A stretch of DNA of 64,000 nucleotides from assembly GCF_042660705.1 (NCBI RefSeq), contig NZ_JBHSUQ010000001.1; one strand, written 5' to 3'. Below are positions 55,631 through 64,000 of the stretch, piece after piece. How positions within the stretch are numbered: position 1 is the first letter of the stretch; every line of letters starts with the position of its first letter. The DNA is from Undibacterium_A arcticum. GTDB lineage: Bacteria > Pseudomonadota > Gammaproteobacteria > Burkholderiales > Burkholderiaceae_D. The notes beneath the pieces were generated by a model, which saw only the letters and a list, made by a program, of their open reading frames with translations, was not told where the DNA came from and did not search any database. A program made the position numbers and the translations under genes.

Positions 55631-57811
55631 TCAGTAATGTGTCTTCTTTGGGTTCGAATCGAAAGTGCGAAGACCCGCGCCGATCAGTTCCGCTGCAAGT
55701 CCGAGCGCCCAGCCCGCGGCGACGGCCGCCAGCACCGCTTCCGGCTGGGCCGCCTTGGCCGGCTTGAGGGAAGACAGCGGCAGCAAGGCAGTCTCTTGCT
55801 GTCCCGCAGCCAGCACGATGCTGCTGTTGCGCAGGAAAACCACGCGCCCGCCCTGCTCCCGATGCGCGGCAATCGCTTCCAGTTGTGCGTCCAGTCCGTA
55901 GAAAATGACCTCGCCATCGCACAGCTGCGCCATCTCCACCACCTGCGGATCGGCCGCGTTCAGCACGGCGACACCGTTGGGCAGGATCACGTCGATCTGC
56001 GTGCGCAGCACGTGGTACAACTGATCGGCGGAATGAATGTAGAACTCGCCGAGTTCTTCGTGGCCGCTGACGTCAGTCACCACGCCGACTGCGCATTTAT
56101 CATAGGCCAGGCCCTCCGACAGGATCATGCGGCTGCTGTTCTCAAACACGGCCGCTTCCACGGTCCGATTGAGCAGCAAACGCTGACCCGCTTCCCAGTG
56201 CGAGTAATTGCCCGGGGGGATTTGCCGACTGTTCAGGTATAGCCCATCGTGGCAGGTCAACCCGACTTGCCTGCCGCTGATCTGCAGCATCCAAGCGATC
56301 AACCTTGCGATCAGGGTCGTGCCGCGCTTGCCAGCGACACCGACGATGGGCATGCGACCGGTCTCCTCGGATGCAAACAGGTGGTCGACGATGGCCGCGC
56401 CAACCGGGCGCGGTTCGCCGCTGGCCGGCTTCAGATGCGCCAGCAATCCGGGACTGGCGTTGACTTCGATGATGGCGCCGCCCTGCTGCTCGAGCGGGCG
56501 GGAAATATCCTCAGCCACCAGATCGATGCCGGCGATGTCGAGACCGACCACGCGCGCCGCCAGGGTCGCGGTCGCGACAATGCTCGGATGTACCTGGTCG
56601 GTGACGTCAAAAGCGACGTTGCCGTTCGGCTGGATCAACACCTTCTGGCCGTCAGCCGGCACCGAATAAGCGGTAAAGCCCTGACGTTCCAGCTCGAGGA
56701 TGATTTCGGCGCCATGTTCCGGGGCCAGTGCGTTCAGCGGCGAGTCCTCGCCGGTGCCGCGCCGTGGATCGGTGTTGATCTGGCTGTCGACCAGTTCGAT
56801 AATGTTCGATGTGCCATCGCCGGTAACCCACAGCGACTCGCCGCGCGCCGCCGCCACCAGGCGTTTGCCGACGACCAGCAGCCGATGTTCATTGCCGACA
56901 ATGAAACGTTCGACGATGACACTCTTGCTGTCGCCCTTGCGGCTGGCCAGATGGTAGGCCGCCTCGACCTCGGCCTGGGTCACCAGATTGACCGAAACAC
57001 CCCGCCCGTGGTTGCCGTCATAGGGTTTGACGACCACCGGTGCGCCGATGTCCTGGGCCGCCTCCCATGCTTCGTCCGCGCTGGCAACCAGTTGCCCTTC
57101 GGGCACCGGCACGCCACACGCTTCGAGCAAACTCTTGGTCAGGTCCTTGTCGCTGGCGATGCCTTCGGCAATCGCGCTGGTCTGATCGGTTTCCGCGGTC
57201 CAGATGCGGCGCTGTCGGGCACCGTGGCCGAGCTGGACCAAATTGCCGTCGGTCAGGCGAATCGATGGAATCCGCCGCGCGGTGGCCGCGTCGACGATAT
57301 GTGCGGTGCTCGGGCCGAGGCACAGCGAATCGACCATGTCGCTCAAGCTCGCGACGGTCGCCTTGAGATCGTAGGGCCGGTCTTCAATCGCCGCCATTAG
57401 CAGATCGCGGCCTGCGGCCAATGCGGCGCGGCCAACCTGTTCCTGGCGGGTGCGAAACGCCATCTTGTAGATGCCGCCTTTTTCCGAGGTCTGGCGCGTC
57501 TTGCCGAAACCGGTGCGCATGCCAGCCAGGTTCTGCAGCTCCAGCACGACGTGCTCGAGAATGTGCGCGGCGTAGGTGCCGTCCCGCAGGCGCTCCAGAA
57601 AACCGCCGCGTCCGCCGACACCGCAACGGTGTTCGATCAAATTTGGCAACAGGGCCGTCAGTCGCTCGTAAAACCCGGGAATGGTATTGGAGGGAAAATC
57701 TTCCAGCGCACCAATGTCCACCCACGCCTCGATCACCGGGCGATAGGTCCAGATATTTGGTCCGCGCAGATGTGTTACACGGAGAAATTCAATGTCTTTC
57801 TTCTTCGTCAT
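55631..57811 (-). CDS. cphA': Second cyanophycin synthetase-like protein (CphA')
   Basis: This 726-residue paralogue of CphA starts THLRGPNIWTYRPVIEAWVD in its N-terminal domain. The ATP-grasp region is conserved (APVVVKPYDGNHGRGVSVNL, IVERFIVGNEHRLLVVGKRL). The Mur ligase-like P-loop is altered to IVGVAGKRGTTLIARLIAWM, and the C-terminal domain is shorter by over 100 residues, as seen in proteobacterial CphA' proteins. It may assist CphA or act in another step of the polymer. It is the upstream gene of the pair and divergent from the ABC gene. Confidence 0.92.
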   Translation of the reverse strand: MTKKKDIEFLRVTHLRGPNIWTYRPVIEAWVDIGALEDFPSNTIPGFYERLTALLPNLIEHRCGVGGRGGFLERLRDGTYAAHILEHVVLELQNLAGMRTGFGKTRQTSEKGGIYKMAFRTRQEQVGRAALAAGRDLLMAAIEDRPYDLKATVASLSDMVDSLCLGPSTAHIVDAATARRIPSIRLTDGNLVQLGHGARQRRIWTAETDQTSAIAEGIASDKDLTKSLLEACGVPVPEGQLVASADEAWEAAQDIGAPVVVKPYDGNHGRGVSVNLVTQAEVEAAYHLASRKGDSKSVIVERFIVGNEHRLLVVGKRLVAAARGESLWVTGDGTSNIIELVDSQINTDPRRGTGEDSPLNALAPEHGAEIILELERQGFTAYSVPADGQKVLIQPNGNVAFDVTDQVHPSIVATATLAARVVGLDIAGIDLVAEDISRPLEQQGGAIIEVNASPGLLAHLKPASGEPRPVGAAIVDHLFASEETGRMPIVGVAGKRGTTLIARLIAWMLQISGRQVGLTCHDGLYLNSRQIPPGNYSHWEAGQRLLLNRTVEAAVFENSSRMILSEGLAYDKCAVGVVTDVSGHEELGEFYIHSADQLYHVLRTQIDVILPNGVAVLNAADPQVVEMAQLCDGEVIFYGLDAQLEAIAAHREQGGRVVFLRNSSIVLAAGQQETALLPLSSLKPAKAAQPEAVLAAVAAGWALGLAAELIGAGLRTFDSNPKKTHY

Positions 57812-58231
57812 GTTTCAATTCTTGTAACTTGTTAATTGCCATGGCCGGCCCGCGCCATATTTGGAACTCGTCCTGAATCGGTCTGCAACCAATCGCCTTA
57901 CGTCCATCTAATATCCCAGCGATCCCAGCTGCGGTCCCTGCCACTGAATTCAAAACGGGGGATGCGTTTGTCGTTACAGCATGGCATTTCCGGATTTCTT
58001 GACGCCATCTCTTGCTGTATACTCGCCGCAAAGCATGTCGCGCCCTCCTGCCTTGATTTCCGTCAAATTTTTAACACCTGACAGAATACCGTAAATAACA
58101 GCTTCCGTAAGTCGCTACCCGGCGTCGTTTTAGCGTTTATTTTATGGCCGGGATGCTGATCCGATATTTTTCCCCACTGTTTCCGAGCCCTTGCCCTTTC
58201 GGCGCAGGCTCGATCCGGAGTACGCTTCACG
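57812..58231. promoter_or_regulatory. Divergent intergenic region, cphA' / ABC transporter
   Basis: This 420-base spacer holds the promoters for the leftward cphA'-cphA pair and the rightward ABC-DUF1854 pair. No convincing gene lies within it and no clear operator was seen. Confidence 0.5.
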
Positions 58232-60538
58232 ATGACAACCGAACAACTTTCCGCTGACCTGGACCGCATTGAACTGCCTGGAGTCTGGCGCACCGAGGTA
58301 CAGCCGCAGCTTGCCACAGGAGAGAACGTTATCAGCGCGCTGGAGGTTGACCTCGATGCGCGACTTCATTTTGTCAAAGGCCTGGTACTGGTTACCGAGC
58401 GCCGCATTCTGGCGCGCGCGCCGGGAGAAACCGCGTGGCGCGACTGGCCGTACCGCCAGGGTTTGTCACTTACACATCACGATCACGCCGGCGTCGGCCA
58501 TCTGGAACTGCAGGACGGCAGCCGTCGGCTCGCGTCATGGCGTTTCACGCTGGGTCAAAATCTGCTGGCAATCCGTTTGGTCGAGCATTTCGGGGCCCAG
58601 TTGGAGAGCCATGTCAGCGGCCAACCGATCGTGCGTGATGAACAAAACGTCTGCCCTAGTTGCAAGGCGCCGTTGGCGCCGGATCAGGAAGAGTGCCCGA
58701 TCTGTACCAAGGTGATCCACACGCCGCCATCGACCTGGACCTTGTTCCGGCTGTGGCGCTTTACCAGGCCGTATCGGAAGGAACTGCTGGCCGGCTTCAT
58801 CCTGATGTTGCTCGGCACCGCGGCCCACATGATTCCGCCGTATCTGACCATGCCCTTGATGGACAAGGTGCTGATCCCTTATCAGAATGGCCATCCCGTC
58901 GATCCGATGCTGGTCATGCTGTATATGTCAGGACTGCTCGGCTCGGCGGTGCTGGCCTGGGTGCTGGGCTGGGGCAAGACCTATGTGCTGGCGCTGGTGT
59001 CGGAGCGGATCGGCGCCGACCTGCGCACCGCAACCTATGAACATCTGTTGAAACTGTCGCTGGAATATTTCGGCGGCAAGCGTACCGGCGACCTGATGTC
59101 GCGGATCGGCAGCGAGAGCGACCGTATCTGCGTTTTCCTGTCGCTGCACCTGCTCGATTTCGCGTCCGACGTGCTGATGATCATCATGACCGGCGTGATC
59201 CTGTGCTCGATCGACCCGTGGCTGGCCGCGGTGACCTTGCTGCCCTTGCCCTTCATCGCCTGGATGATCCACGTGGTGCGCGACCGCCTGCGCACCGGCT
59301 TCGAAAAGATCGATCGGGTCTGGGGCGAAGTCACCAACGTGCTGGCCGATACCATCCCTGGCATCCGCGTGGTCAAGGCGTTCGCGCAGGAAGCGCGCGA
59401 AGCGGCCCGCTTCCGCACTGCCAACAAGCACAACCTCGCGGTCAACGACAAGCTCAACAAGATCTGGTCGCTGTTCTCGCCCACGGTGTCGTTCCTGACC
59501 GAACTGGGCTTGCTGGTGATCTGGGTTTTCGGCATCTGGCAGGTATCGAAAGGGCATATTACGGTCGGTGTGCTGACGGCCTTCATCGCCTATAGCAGCC
59601 GCTTCTATGGCCGGCTCGATTCGATGAGCCGGATCGTCTCGGTGACGCAGAAATCGGCATCGGCGGCGAAACGCATTTTCGACATTCTGGACCACGTGTC
59701 GAGCGTGCCGGAACCCACGAATCCGGTGCCATTGAAACAGGTCCATGGCAACATCGATCTGCGCGAAGTGGGTTTCCGCTACGGCAACCGCGCCGTCAAT
59801 CGCGGCATCAACCTGAACATCAAGGCCGGCGAAATGATCGGCCTGGTTGGCCACAGCGGCTCCGGCAAGAGCACGCTGGTCAACTTGATCTGTCGTTTCT
59901 ATGACGTGTCCGAAGGCGCGATCATGCTCGACGGCGTCGATATCCGCTCGTTCCCGATCGCAGATTATCGGCGCAATATCGGCCTGGTATTACAGGAACC
60001 GTTCCTGTTCTTCGGCACCATTGCCGAAAATATCGCGTACGGCAAACCGCATGCCAGTCGCGATGAAATCATCGGCGCCGCGCGCGCCGCGCATGCGCAT
60101 GAATTCATCCTGCGCCTGGCGCAAGGTTATGACTCGATGGTCGGCGAGCGCGGCCAGGGCCTGTCCGGCGGCGAGCGCCAGCGCATCTCGATCGCGCGTG
60201 CGCTGCTGATCGATCCGCGCATCCTGATTCTGGATGAAGCGACCTCGTCGGTCGACTCCGAGACCGAAAAGGAAATCCAGAAAGCGCTGGACAACCTGGT
60301 ACACGGCCGCACCACCATCGCGATCGCCCACCGCTTGTCGACGCTGCAACGCGCCGACCGACTGGTGGTGCTGGATCGTGGCCAGGTGGTCGAAGTCGGT
60401 CCGCATGACGAACTGATGGCGCGCGAAGGCGCGTATTACCGCCTGTATCAGGCGCAGGCGCGCAATGTCGATACCGATCTGGACGATCGCGACGATAACG
60501 GCAGCAATGGCAACAATGGCAGCAACGACAGTGAATGA
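58232..60538 (+). CDS. Cyanophycin metabolism-associated ABC transporter
   Basis: This is a 768-residue fused ABC exporter-type protein. The first ~130 residues are a PH-like domain followed by a zinc ribbon (QNVCPSCKAPLAPDQEECPI). Six membrane helices (about 165-450) and the nucleotide-binding domain follow. Walker A is GLVGHSGSGKSTLVNLICRF, the signature GQGLSGGERQRISIARALLI, and Walker B ILILDEATSSVDSETEKE. The tail is rich in Asp, Asn, Gly and Ser. Proteins of this build lie beside cphA and a DUF1854 gene in betaproteobacteria. The cargo is unknown, but peptide fragments or substrate amino acids are reasonable guesses. Confidence 0.92.
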   Translation: MTTEQLSADLDRIELPGVWRTEVQPQLATGENVISALEVDLDARLHFVKGLVLVTERRILARAPGETAWRDWPYRQGLSLTHHDHAGVGHLELQDGSRRLASWRFTLGQNLLAIRLVEHFGAQLESHVSGQPIVRDEQNVCPSCKAPLAPDQEECPICTKVIHTPPSTWTLFRLWRFTRPYRKELLAGFILMLLGTAAHMIPPYLTMPLMDKVLIPYQNGHPVDPMLVMLYMSGLLGSAVLAWVLGWGKTYVLALVSERIGADLRTATYEHLLKLSLEYFGGKRTGDLMSRIGSESDRICVFLSLHLLDFASDVLMIIMTGVILCSIDPWLAAVTLLPLPFIAWMIHVVRDRLRTGFEKIDRVWGEVTNVLADTIPGIRVVKAFAQEAREAARFRTANKHNLAVNDKLNKIWSLFSPTVSFLTELGLLVIWVFGIWQVSKGHITVGVLTAFIAYSSRFYGRLDSMSRIVSVTQKSASAAKRIFDILDHVSSVPEPTNPVPLKQVHGNIDLREVGFRYGNRAVNRGINLNIKAGEMIGLVGHSGSGKSTLVNLICRFYDVSEGAIMLDGVDIRSFPIADYRRNIGLVLQEPFLFFGTIAENIAYGKPHASRDEIIGAARAAHAHEFILRLAQGYDSMVGERGQGLSGGERQRISIARALLIDPRILILDEATSSVDSETEKEIQKALDNLVHGRTTIAIAHRLSTLQRADRLVVLDRGQVVEVGPHDELMAREGAYYRLYQAQARNVDTDLDDRDDNGSNGNNGSNDSE

Positions 60539-60545
60539 CGGGGAT

Positions 60546-61022
60546 ATGACGATGACCACAAGCAGTTTTGATTTGATCCGCAACCCGTTCGGCCGCCTGA
60601 CGCTGACCAGCGCCGACGGTCAGGTCTTTGAGAACGTGTCGCCGGTGCGCGCGTTTCCGATCCAGGCGCCGGATCACGGGATTGCGATGGTCTGCGCCGA
60701 TGGACAGGAAGTGGCGTGGATCGACGGCTTGCAGGATTTACCCGCGACGGTGCGGGCGCTGGTCGAAGAGGAACTCGGCGGACGCGAGTTCATGCCCGAA
60801 ATTGCGCGTATCGTCGATGTCACCAGCTACGCCACGCCCTGCACCTGGAGCGTCATCACCGATCGCGGCGAAACGCATTTTGTGCTGCGCGGCGAAGAAG
60901 ATATCCGCCGCATCGGACCGGACACCTTGCTGGTGTCGGATACCCATGGCATCCATTTCCTGATCCGAAACATGTTCGAGCTGGACAAGCACAGCAAGAA
61001 GATCCTGGACCGGTTCCTGTAA
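60546..61022 (+). CDS. Cyanophycin-associated DUF1854 protein
   Basis: This 158-residue soluble protein starts 7 bases after the ABC gene. DLIRNPFGRLTLTSADGQVF opens it, and WSVITDRGETHFVLRGEEDI then IRRIGPDTLLVSDTHGIHFL define DUF1854. No catalytic motif is evident. Strict pairing with the ABC protein suggests a regulatory or partner role. Confidence 0.9.
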   Translation: MTMTTSSFDLIRNPFGRLTLTSADGQVFENVSPVRAFPIQAPDHGIAMVCADGQEVAWIDGLQDLPATVRALVEEELGGREFMPEIARIVDVTSYATPCTWSVITDRGETHFVLRGEEDIRRIGPDTLLVSDTHGIHFLIRNMFELDKHSKKILDRFL

Positions 61023-61035
61023 GCCTGACGGGGTC

Positions 61036-61066
61036 TTGGTGGCGACATCAATGGTGTCGCCACCAA
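61036..61066 (+). terminator. 12-bp hairpin after the DUF1854 gene
   Basis: The arms ttggtggcgaca and tgtcgccaccaa are perfect complements with a 7-base loop, 13 bases after the stop. A T run is weak, but the position fits a transcription terminator for the ABC-DUF1854 operon. Confidence 0.65.
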
Positions 61067-61197
61067 CCTATACTCCAGTAACAATATGCCGCTGCCGCTT
61101 ATCAATCAATGACCATTGCGCCATACTCCAACAAAGTGCGGAAAGACGGTAACTATTCAGCCCGCGGCTAGCGATGATTTTAGCAATCCCAGCAAGC

Positions 61198-61275
61198 CGT
61201 TCGTCCTGAGTAGCCCATCGGGCGTATCGAAGGCTACCCAGCCTTCGATACGCTTCGCTACTCAGGGCGAACGGT
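61198..61275. repeat. Long imperfect palindromic repeat unit
   Basis: The outer arms (ccgttcgtcctgagtagc and gctactcagggcgaacgg) and inner arms (gcgtatcgaaggct and agccttcgatacgc) fold into a long hairpin. The sequence is like a dispersed intergenic repeat common in proteobacteria. It lies between the convergent DUF1854 and SDR genes. Confidence 0.65.
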
Positions 61276-61370
61276 CTTTTGTGTACTAATCATTCAACCC
61301 GTCATAGCGGGCTGAACAGTTACGAAAGGCGACGATCCGGACGACGACCGCCACCGCACCGCGCAGGGCC

Positions 61371-62276
61371 TCAATCGAGTTTCATCTTTGCCCGCAACAT
61401 GTCCCGCACCTGCGGCGTTTCTTCGTAGGCATCGGCCGGATTTTGTTGCGCGACTATGTGTTCCATCCGCTTCTGCACATGCGTCAACGCGCCGGGATGC
61501 GAATAGATATAAAACTGCGCGTCGCGAATCGCGTCGAAGGTCCACTGCGCGACCTGTTCGGCGCTGACCTTGCCGGAACTGACCGCCTTGTCCGACATGG
61601 CCTGTGCCGCCAGCTGGCTGACGGTCGGTGTGGCGGCGCTCGGCACATCGTCCGGGCGGTTGCGGTGCGAGTGCGCGATGCCGGTCGGCACAAAATAAGG
61701 GCATAGCACCGACGCGCCGATCGGTGCGTCGACCAGCTTCAGGTCCTGATACAGCGTTTCCGACAACGACACCACCGCATGTTTGGAGACGTTATAGACG
61801 CCCATCGTCGGCGCGTTCAACAGCCCTGCCATCGACGCCGTGTTGACAATGTGACCTTGGTAGCCGGGCTCCTGCCTGGCGCACGCCAGCATCAGCGGCG
61901 TGAAGATCCGCACGCCGTGGATCACGCCCCATAAATTAACGCCGAGCACCCATTCCCAGTCGGCCTGGGTGTTTTCCCAGATCAGGCCGCCCGAGCCGAC
62001 GCCGGCGTTGTTGAACAACAGGTGGACCGCACCGAAGCGCGCCATCGTCGCATCGGCCAAGGCCTGTACGGCATCGGCCTTGCGCACGTCGCACACCTGC
62101 GCCAGCACTTGCGCGCCTTGCGCTTCCAGTTCGGCCTTGACCCGCTCCAGCGCATCCTGCTGCACGTCGGCCAGCACCAGCCGCATGCCGAGCTTGGCGC
62201 CGAGCAGGGCGAATTCACGGCCGAAACCGCTGGCGGCGCCGGTGATGACGGCGACCTTGTTGCTAAAGTTTTTCAT
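61371..62276 (-). CDS. Short-chain dehydrogenase/reductase
   Basis: This 301-residue SDR from the ATG at 62276 has the NAD(P) motif VAVITGAASGFGREFALLGA, FNNAGVGSGG, and the catalytic Ser in VNTASMAGLL with Tyr-x3-Lys in YNVSKHAVVS. The C-terminal extension (about 240-301, ending VRDMLRAKMKLD) is typical of a group of broad alcohol or hydroxyacyl dehydrogenases. The substrate is unknown. It lies 118 bases after the thioesterase in the same direction. Confidence 0.88.
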   Translation of the reverse strand: MKNFSNKVAVITGAASGFGREFALLGAKLGMRLVLADVQQDALERVKAELEAQGAQVLAQVCDVRKADAVQALADATMARFGAVHLLFNNAGVGSGGLIWENTQADWEWVLGVNLWGVIHGVRIFTPLMLACARQEPGYQGHIVNTASMAGLLNAPTMGVYNVSKHAVVSLSETLYQDLKLVDAPIGASVLCPYFVPTGIAHSHRNRPDDVPSAATPTVSQLAAQAMSDKAVSSGKVSAEQVAQWTFDAIRDAQFYIYSHPGALTHVQKRMEHIVAQQNPADAYEETPQVRDMLRAKMKLD

Positions 62277-62394
62277 GGAATGGTTTTCCTCGGAATTTAA
62301 AAATAAAACGGCCTCATGCTGGCACCGCCCCACCGCCGCACCGGCTCGGCACGCAATCTGCGCCATGCAGCAGATCGGCTACCGCAGCATCAGT

Positions 62395-62865
62395 TCAATC
62401 GGCGCCGGGCTGCGGCGATAACTTCTTGTCGACATCCAGGCGCCCCACATATTTGAAGGTGCCCATCGCCCGCGCGACCAGTTGCTCGCCGTTCCAGACC
62501 TCACCTTCACAAAAACACAGGGTGGTCGAGCGGTGAAACGCCCGGCCCTTGGCGACAATGCGTGCGCCCGGCCGGCCGCCCGGTTGCAGGAAACTGGTCG
62601 TCATGTCGACCGTGACGCCGGCCTTTGCCGCCGGATTCAGCGAGCGCCCGGCCATCGACATCGCCACATCCAGCAGCGTCATGGTGATGCCGCCATGGGT
62701 CACGTGCCAGCTATTCATGTGGCGCGGCAGCAGATTCAGCGCGACTTGCGCTTCGCCATTGCCCATGCCGAGAAACTCGACGCCCAGATCGTGCAAGAAC
62801 GGGATGTCGACCGGAAATGGCTGACTCGTCGATGGCGATGCAGCAGGATCGATCGCGCTGGTCAT
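62395..62865 (-). CDS. PaaI-family hotdog thioesterase
   Basis: This 156-residue hotdog-fold protein probably hydrolyses an acyl-CoA. HVTHGGITMTLLDVAMSMAG is the active-site helix region, followed by GVTVDMTTSFLQPGGRPGAR. Its start overlaps the stop of the upstream SDR (ATGA), so the two are co-translated, which suits a fatty-acid or aromatic acyl-CoA pathway. Confidence 0.88.
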   Translation of the reverse strand: MTSAIDPAASPSTSQPFPVDIPFLHDLGVEFLGMGNGEAQVALNLLPRHMNSWHVTHGGITMTLLDVAMSMAGRSLNPAAKAGVTVDMTTSFLQPGGRPGARIVAKGRAFHRSTTLCFCEGEVWNGEQLVARAMGTFKYVGRLDVDKKLSPQPGAD

Positions 62866-63644
62866 ACCGCAGACACCCCGCCATCGACCGCCAGAATCTG
62901 ACCGGTAATGTGCTTGCCGGCGTCGGAGGCAAACAGCAGCGCCGCCCCTTTCAAATCCTCGTCGTCACCGATACGCTGCAGCGGCGCGTGGCTGGCCAGC
63001 TGATCGGCGCCCAGCTGACTGAGCACGCCTTGCGTCATCTTGGAGGGGAAAAATCCTGGTGCGACCGCATTCACGGTGATGCCGTAGCGCCCCCATTCGG
63101 CCGCCAGCGTGCGCGTGAAATTGATGACCGCCCCCTTGGACGTGTTGTAGGCGATCGTGTTCATGCTGCCGGGTGGATTGCCGCCCAGGCCCGCGATCGA
63201 TGCCACGTTGACGATGCGGCCGTAGTGACGCGGGATCATCGACAGCTTGCCGACTGCCTGCGACACCAGAAAGATGCTGCGGATGTTCAGGTTCATCACC
63301 TTGTCCCAGGCCTCGATCGGATGCTCTTCGGCCGGTGCACCCCAGGTTGCGCCGGCGTTATTGACCAGGATGTCGATATGGCCGAGGCGGGTGATCGCCT
63401 GCTCCACCAGGGGCAGGATTTGTGCGTCTTGCGACAGGTCGGCAGCGATCGCGGACGCTTCGATGCCGCGCGTCTGCAGATGCGCAATCGCTGCATCCAG
63501 ATCGCCTTGCTTGCGTGACGACAGCACGATTTGCGCGCCCTGCTCGCCCAGCGCTTCGGCGATTTGCAAACCCAGGCCGCGCGAGCCGCCGGTGATCAGC
63601 GCGGTCTTGCCAGTGAGGTCAAATAATTGTTGTGTGGTGCGCAT
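62862..63644 (-). CDS. Short-chain dehydrogenase/reductase (FabG-like)
   Basis: This 260-residue classical SDR from the ATG at 63644 (the longer frame to 63671 has no better start) has TALITGGSRGLGLQIAEALG, LVNNAGATWG, the catalytic Tyr-Lys in YNTSKGAVINFTRTLAAEWG, and ITGQILAVDGGVSAV at the end. The likely substrate is a 3-oxo or hydroxyacyl compound. It is coupled to the thioesterase. Confidence 0.9.
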   Translation of the reverse strand: MRTTQQLFDLTGKTALITGGSRGLGLQIAEALGEQGAQIVLSSRKQGDLDAAIAHLQTRGIEASAIAADLSQDAQILPLVEQAITRLGHIDILVNNAGATWGAPAEEHPIEAWDKVMNLNIRSIFLVSQAVGKLSMIPRHYGRIVNVASIAGLGGNPPGSMNTIAYNTSKGAVINFTRTLAAEWGRYGITVNAVAPGFFPSKMTQGVLSQLGADQLASHAPLQRIGDDEDLKGAALLFASDAGKHITGQILAVDGGVSAV

Positions 63645-63838
63645 GCGCTCTCCTTTACCCGGATTAACCAATACTGTGTTGGTGGGATTGTTCGCTACAG
63701 CGGGACATAGCCGATTGCTTTATTTCGGCTAAACAAGCGCAGAATTTCAAATAATCAAGGGAGTATCACTTGAAATTGGTCTGTCCCGCCTGAATTCATT
63801 GCGGCAATTAAAAATACTGGGCTCAGTATAGTTATTGC

Positions 63839-64000
63839 TCAAACCTCGTAATCCATGCATTGCCGCGCTTCCCTGACCGCGCCGATGAACGGTTTCACCG
63901 CCACATGCTGCGGGTGGTCCTGATACGCATCGAGCGCCGCCTGGTCGGCAAATTCGGAATACAGCACCACGTCGTAAGTCGCTTCCAGTCCCGGCTGCGC
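63839..64000 (-). CDS. Dabb-domain (stress-responsive A/B barrel) protein, partial
   Basis: This is the last 53 residues of a small protein whose 5' part is beyond the window. ATYDVVLYSEFADQAALDAY then QDHPQHVAVKPFIGAVREAR, ending CMDYEV, match the Dabb family. A role is not evident. Confidence 0.85.
   Translation of the reverse strand, partial: AQPGLEATYDVVLYSEFADQAALDAYQDHPQHVAVKPFIGAVREARQCMDYEV

Noticed and set aside
55645..55665. A tRNA T-loop-like gggttcgaatcg string
   Set aside because: It lies inside the cphA' coding end. No cloverleaf arms are present around it.
54302..57400. Long plus-strand open frames opposite cphA and cphA'
   Set aside because: Antisense shadows of conserved genes with no protein-like features.

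Overview
The window looks like a chromosome segment of a GC-rich betaproteobacterium of the Burkholderiales. Oxalobacteraceae is my best guess, but it is an inference with no ribosomal marker to test it. Support comes from the paired cyanophycin synthetases with their ABC/DUF1854 partners, a three-subunit transhydrogenase operon, the mhaAB-hmgA homogentisate block, and glutathione-dependent formaldehyde oxidation beside a Rieske oxygenase.

Layout. 0.2-3.3 kb: a FUSC-family exporter and a wrecked xdhC gene containing an internal inversion. 3.3-8.7 kb, leftward: proton-translocating transhydrogenase (pntA, pntA2, pntB) with a PanD-like gene inserted in the operon, then diaminopropionate ammonia-lyase and a beta carbonic anhydrase. 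8.8-15.3 kb, leftward: a complete coenzyme F420 set (fno, cofE, cofD, cofC, fbiC) headed by pxpA. 15.5-23.6 kb, rightward: pxpBC, a GntR regulator, a three-gene molybdenum hydroxylase and an alpha/beta hydrolase. These two halves share a divergent promoter region and look like one catabolic locus, possibly for an N-heterocycle or lactam. 23.8-32.2 kb: a LysR regulator facing a four-component Rieske oxygenase, class III alcohol dehydrogenase, S-formylglutathione hydrolase, a GST and a LivK-type binding protein. This suggests oxidative demethylation with formaldehyde disposal.

32.2-47.4 kb is the accessory region. It holds IS110 remnants, a hybrid histidine kinase, a chain of overlapping genes for nucleic-acid or phosphoester processing (metallophosphoesterase, 3'-5' exonuclease, HAD phosphatase, second phosphoesterase fragment), an MNT/HepT toxin-antitoxin relic, a tyrosine recombinase, and a Tn7-like transposition module (tnsA, tnsB, a small unknown gene, tnsC, tniQ). 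An IS21-family element has split tniQ and left a perfect 8-bp target duplication.

47.4-64 kb: homogentisate dioxygenase with the two-component 3-hydroxyphenylacetate hydroxylase (mhaAB) and a metallo-beta-lactamase-fold protein; cphA and cphA' facing a cyanophycin-associated ABC protein and DUF1854 protein; then an SDR, a PaaI-like thioesterase, a second SDR and a partial Dabb-domain gene cut by the window edge.

An important caveat: about fifteen otherwise well-preserved genes carry exactly one small frameshift, most of which look like one or two bases missing from a short homopolymer. I read most of these as sequencing or assembly errors rather than dead genes. The xdhC, IS110, MNT/HepT and tniQ lesions are different in kind and look real.
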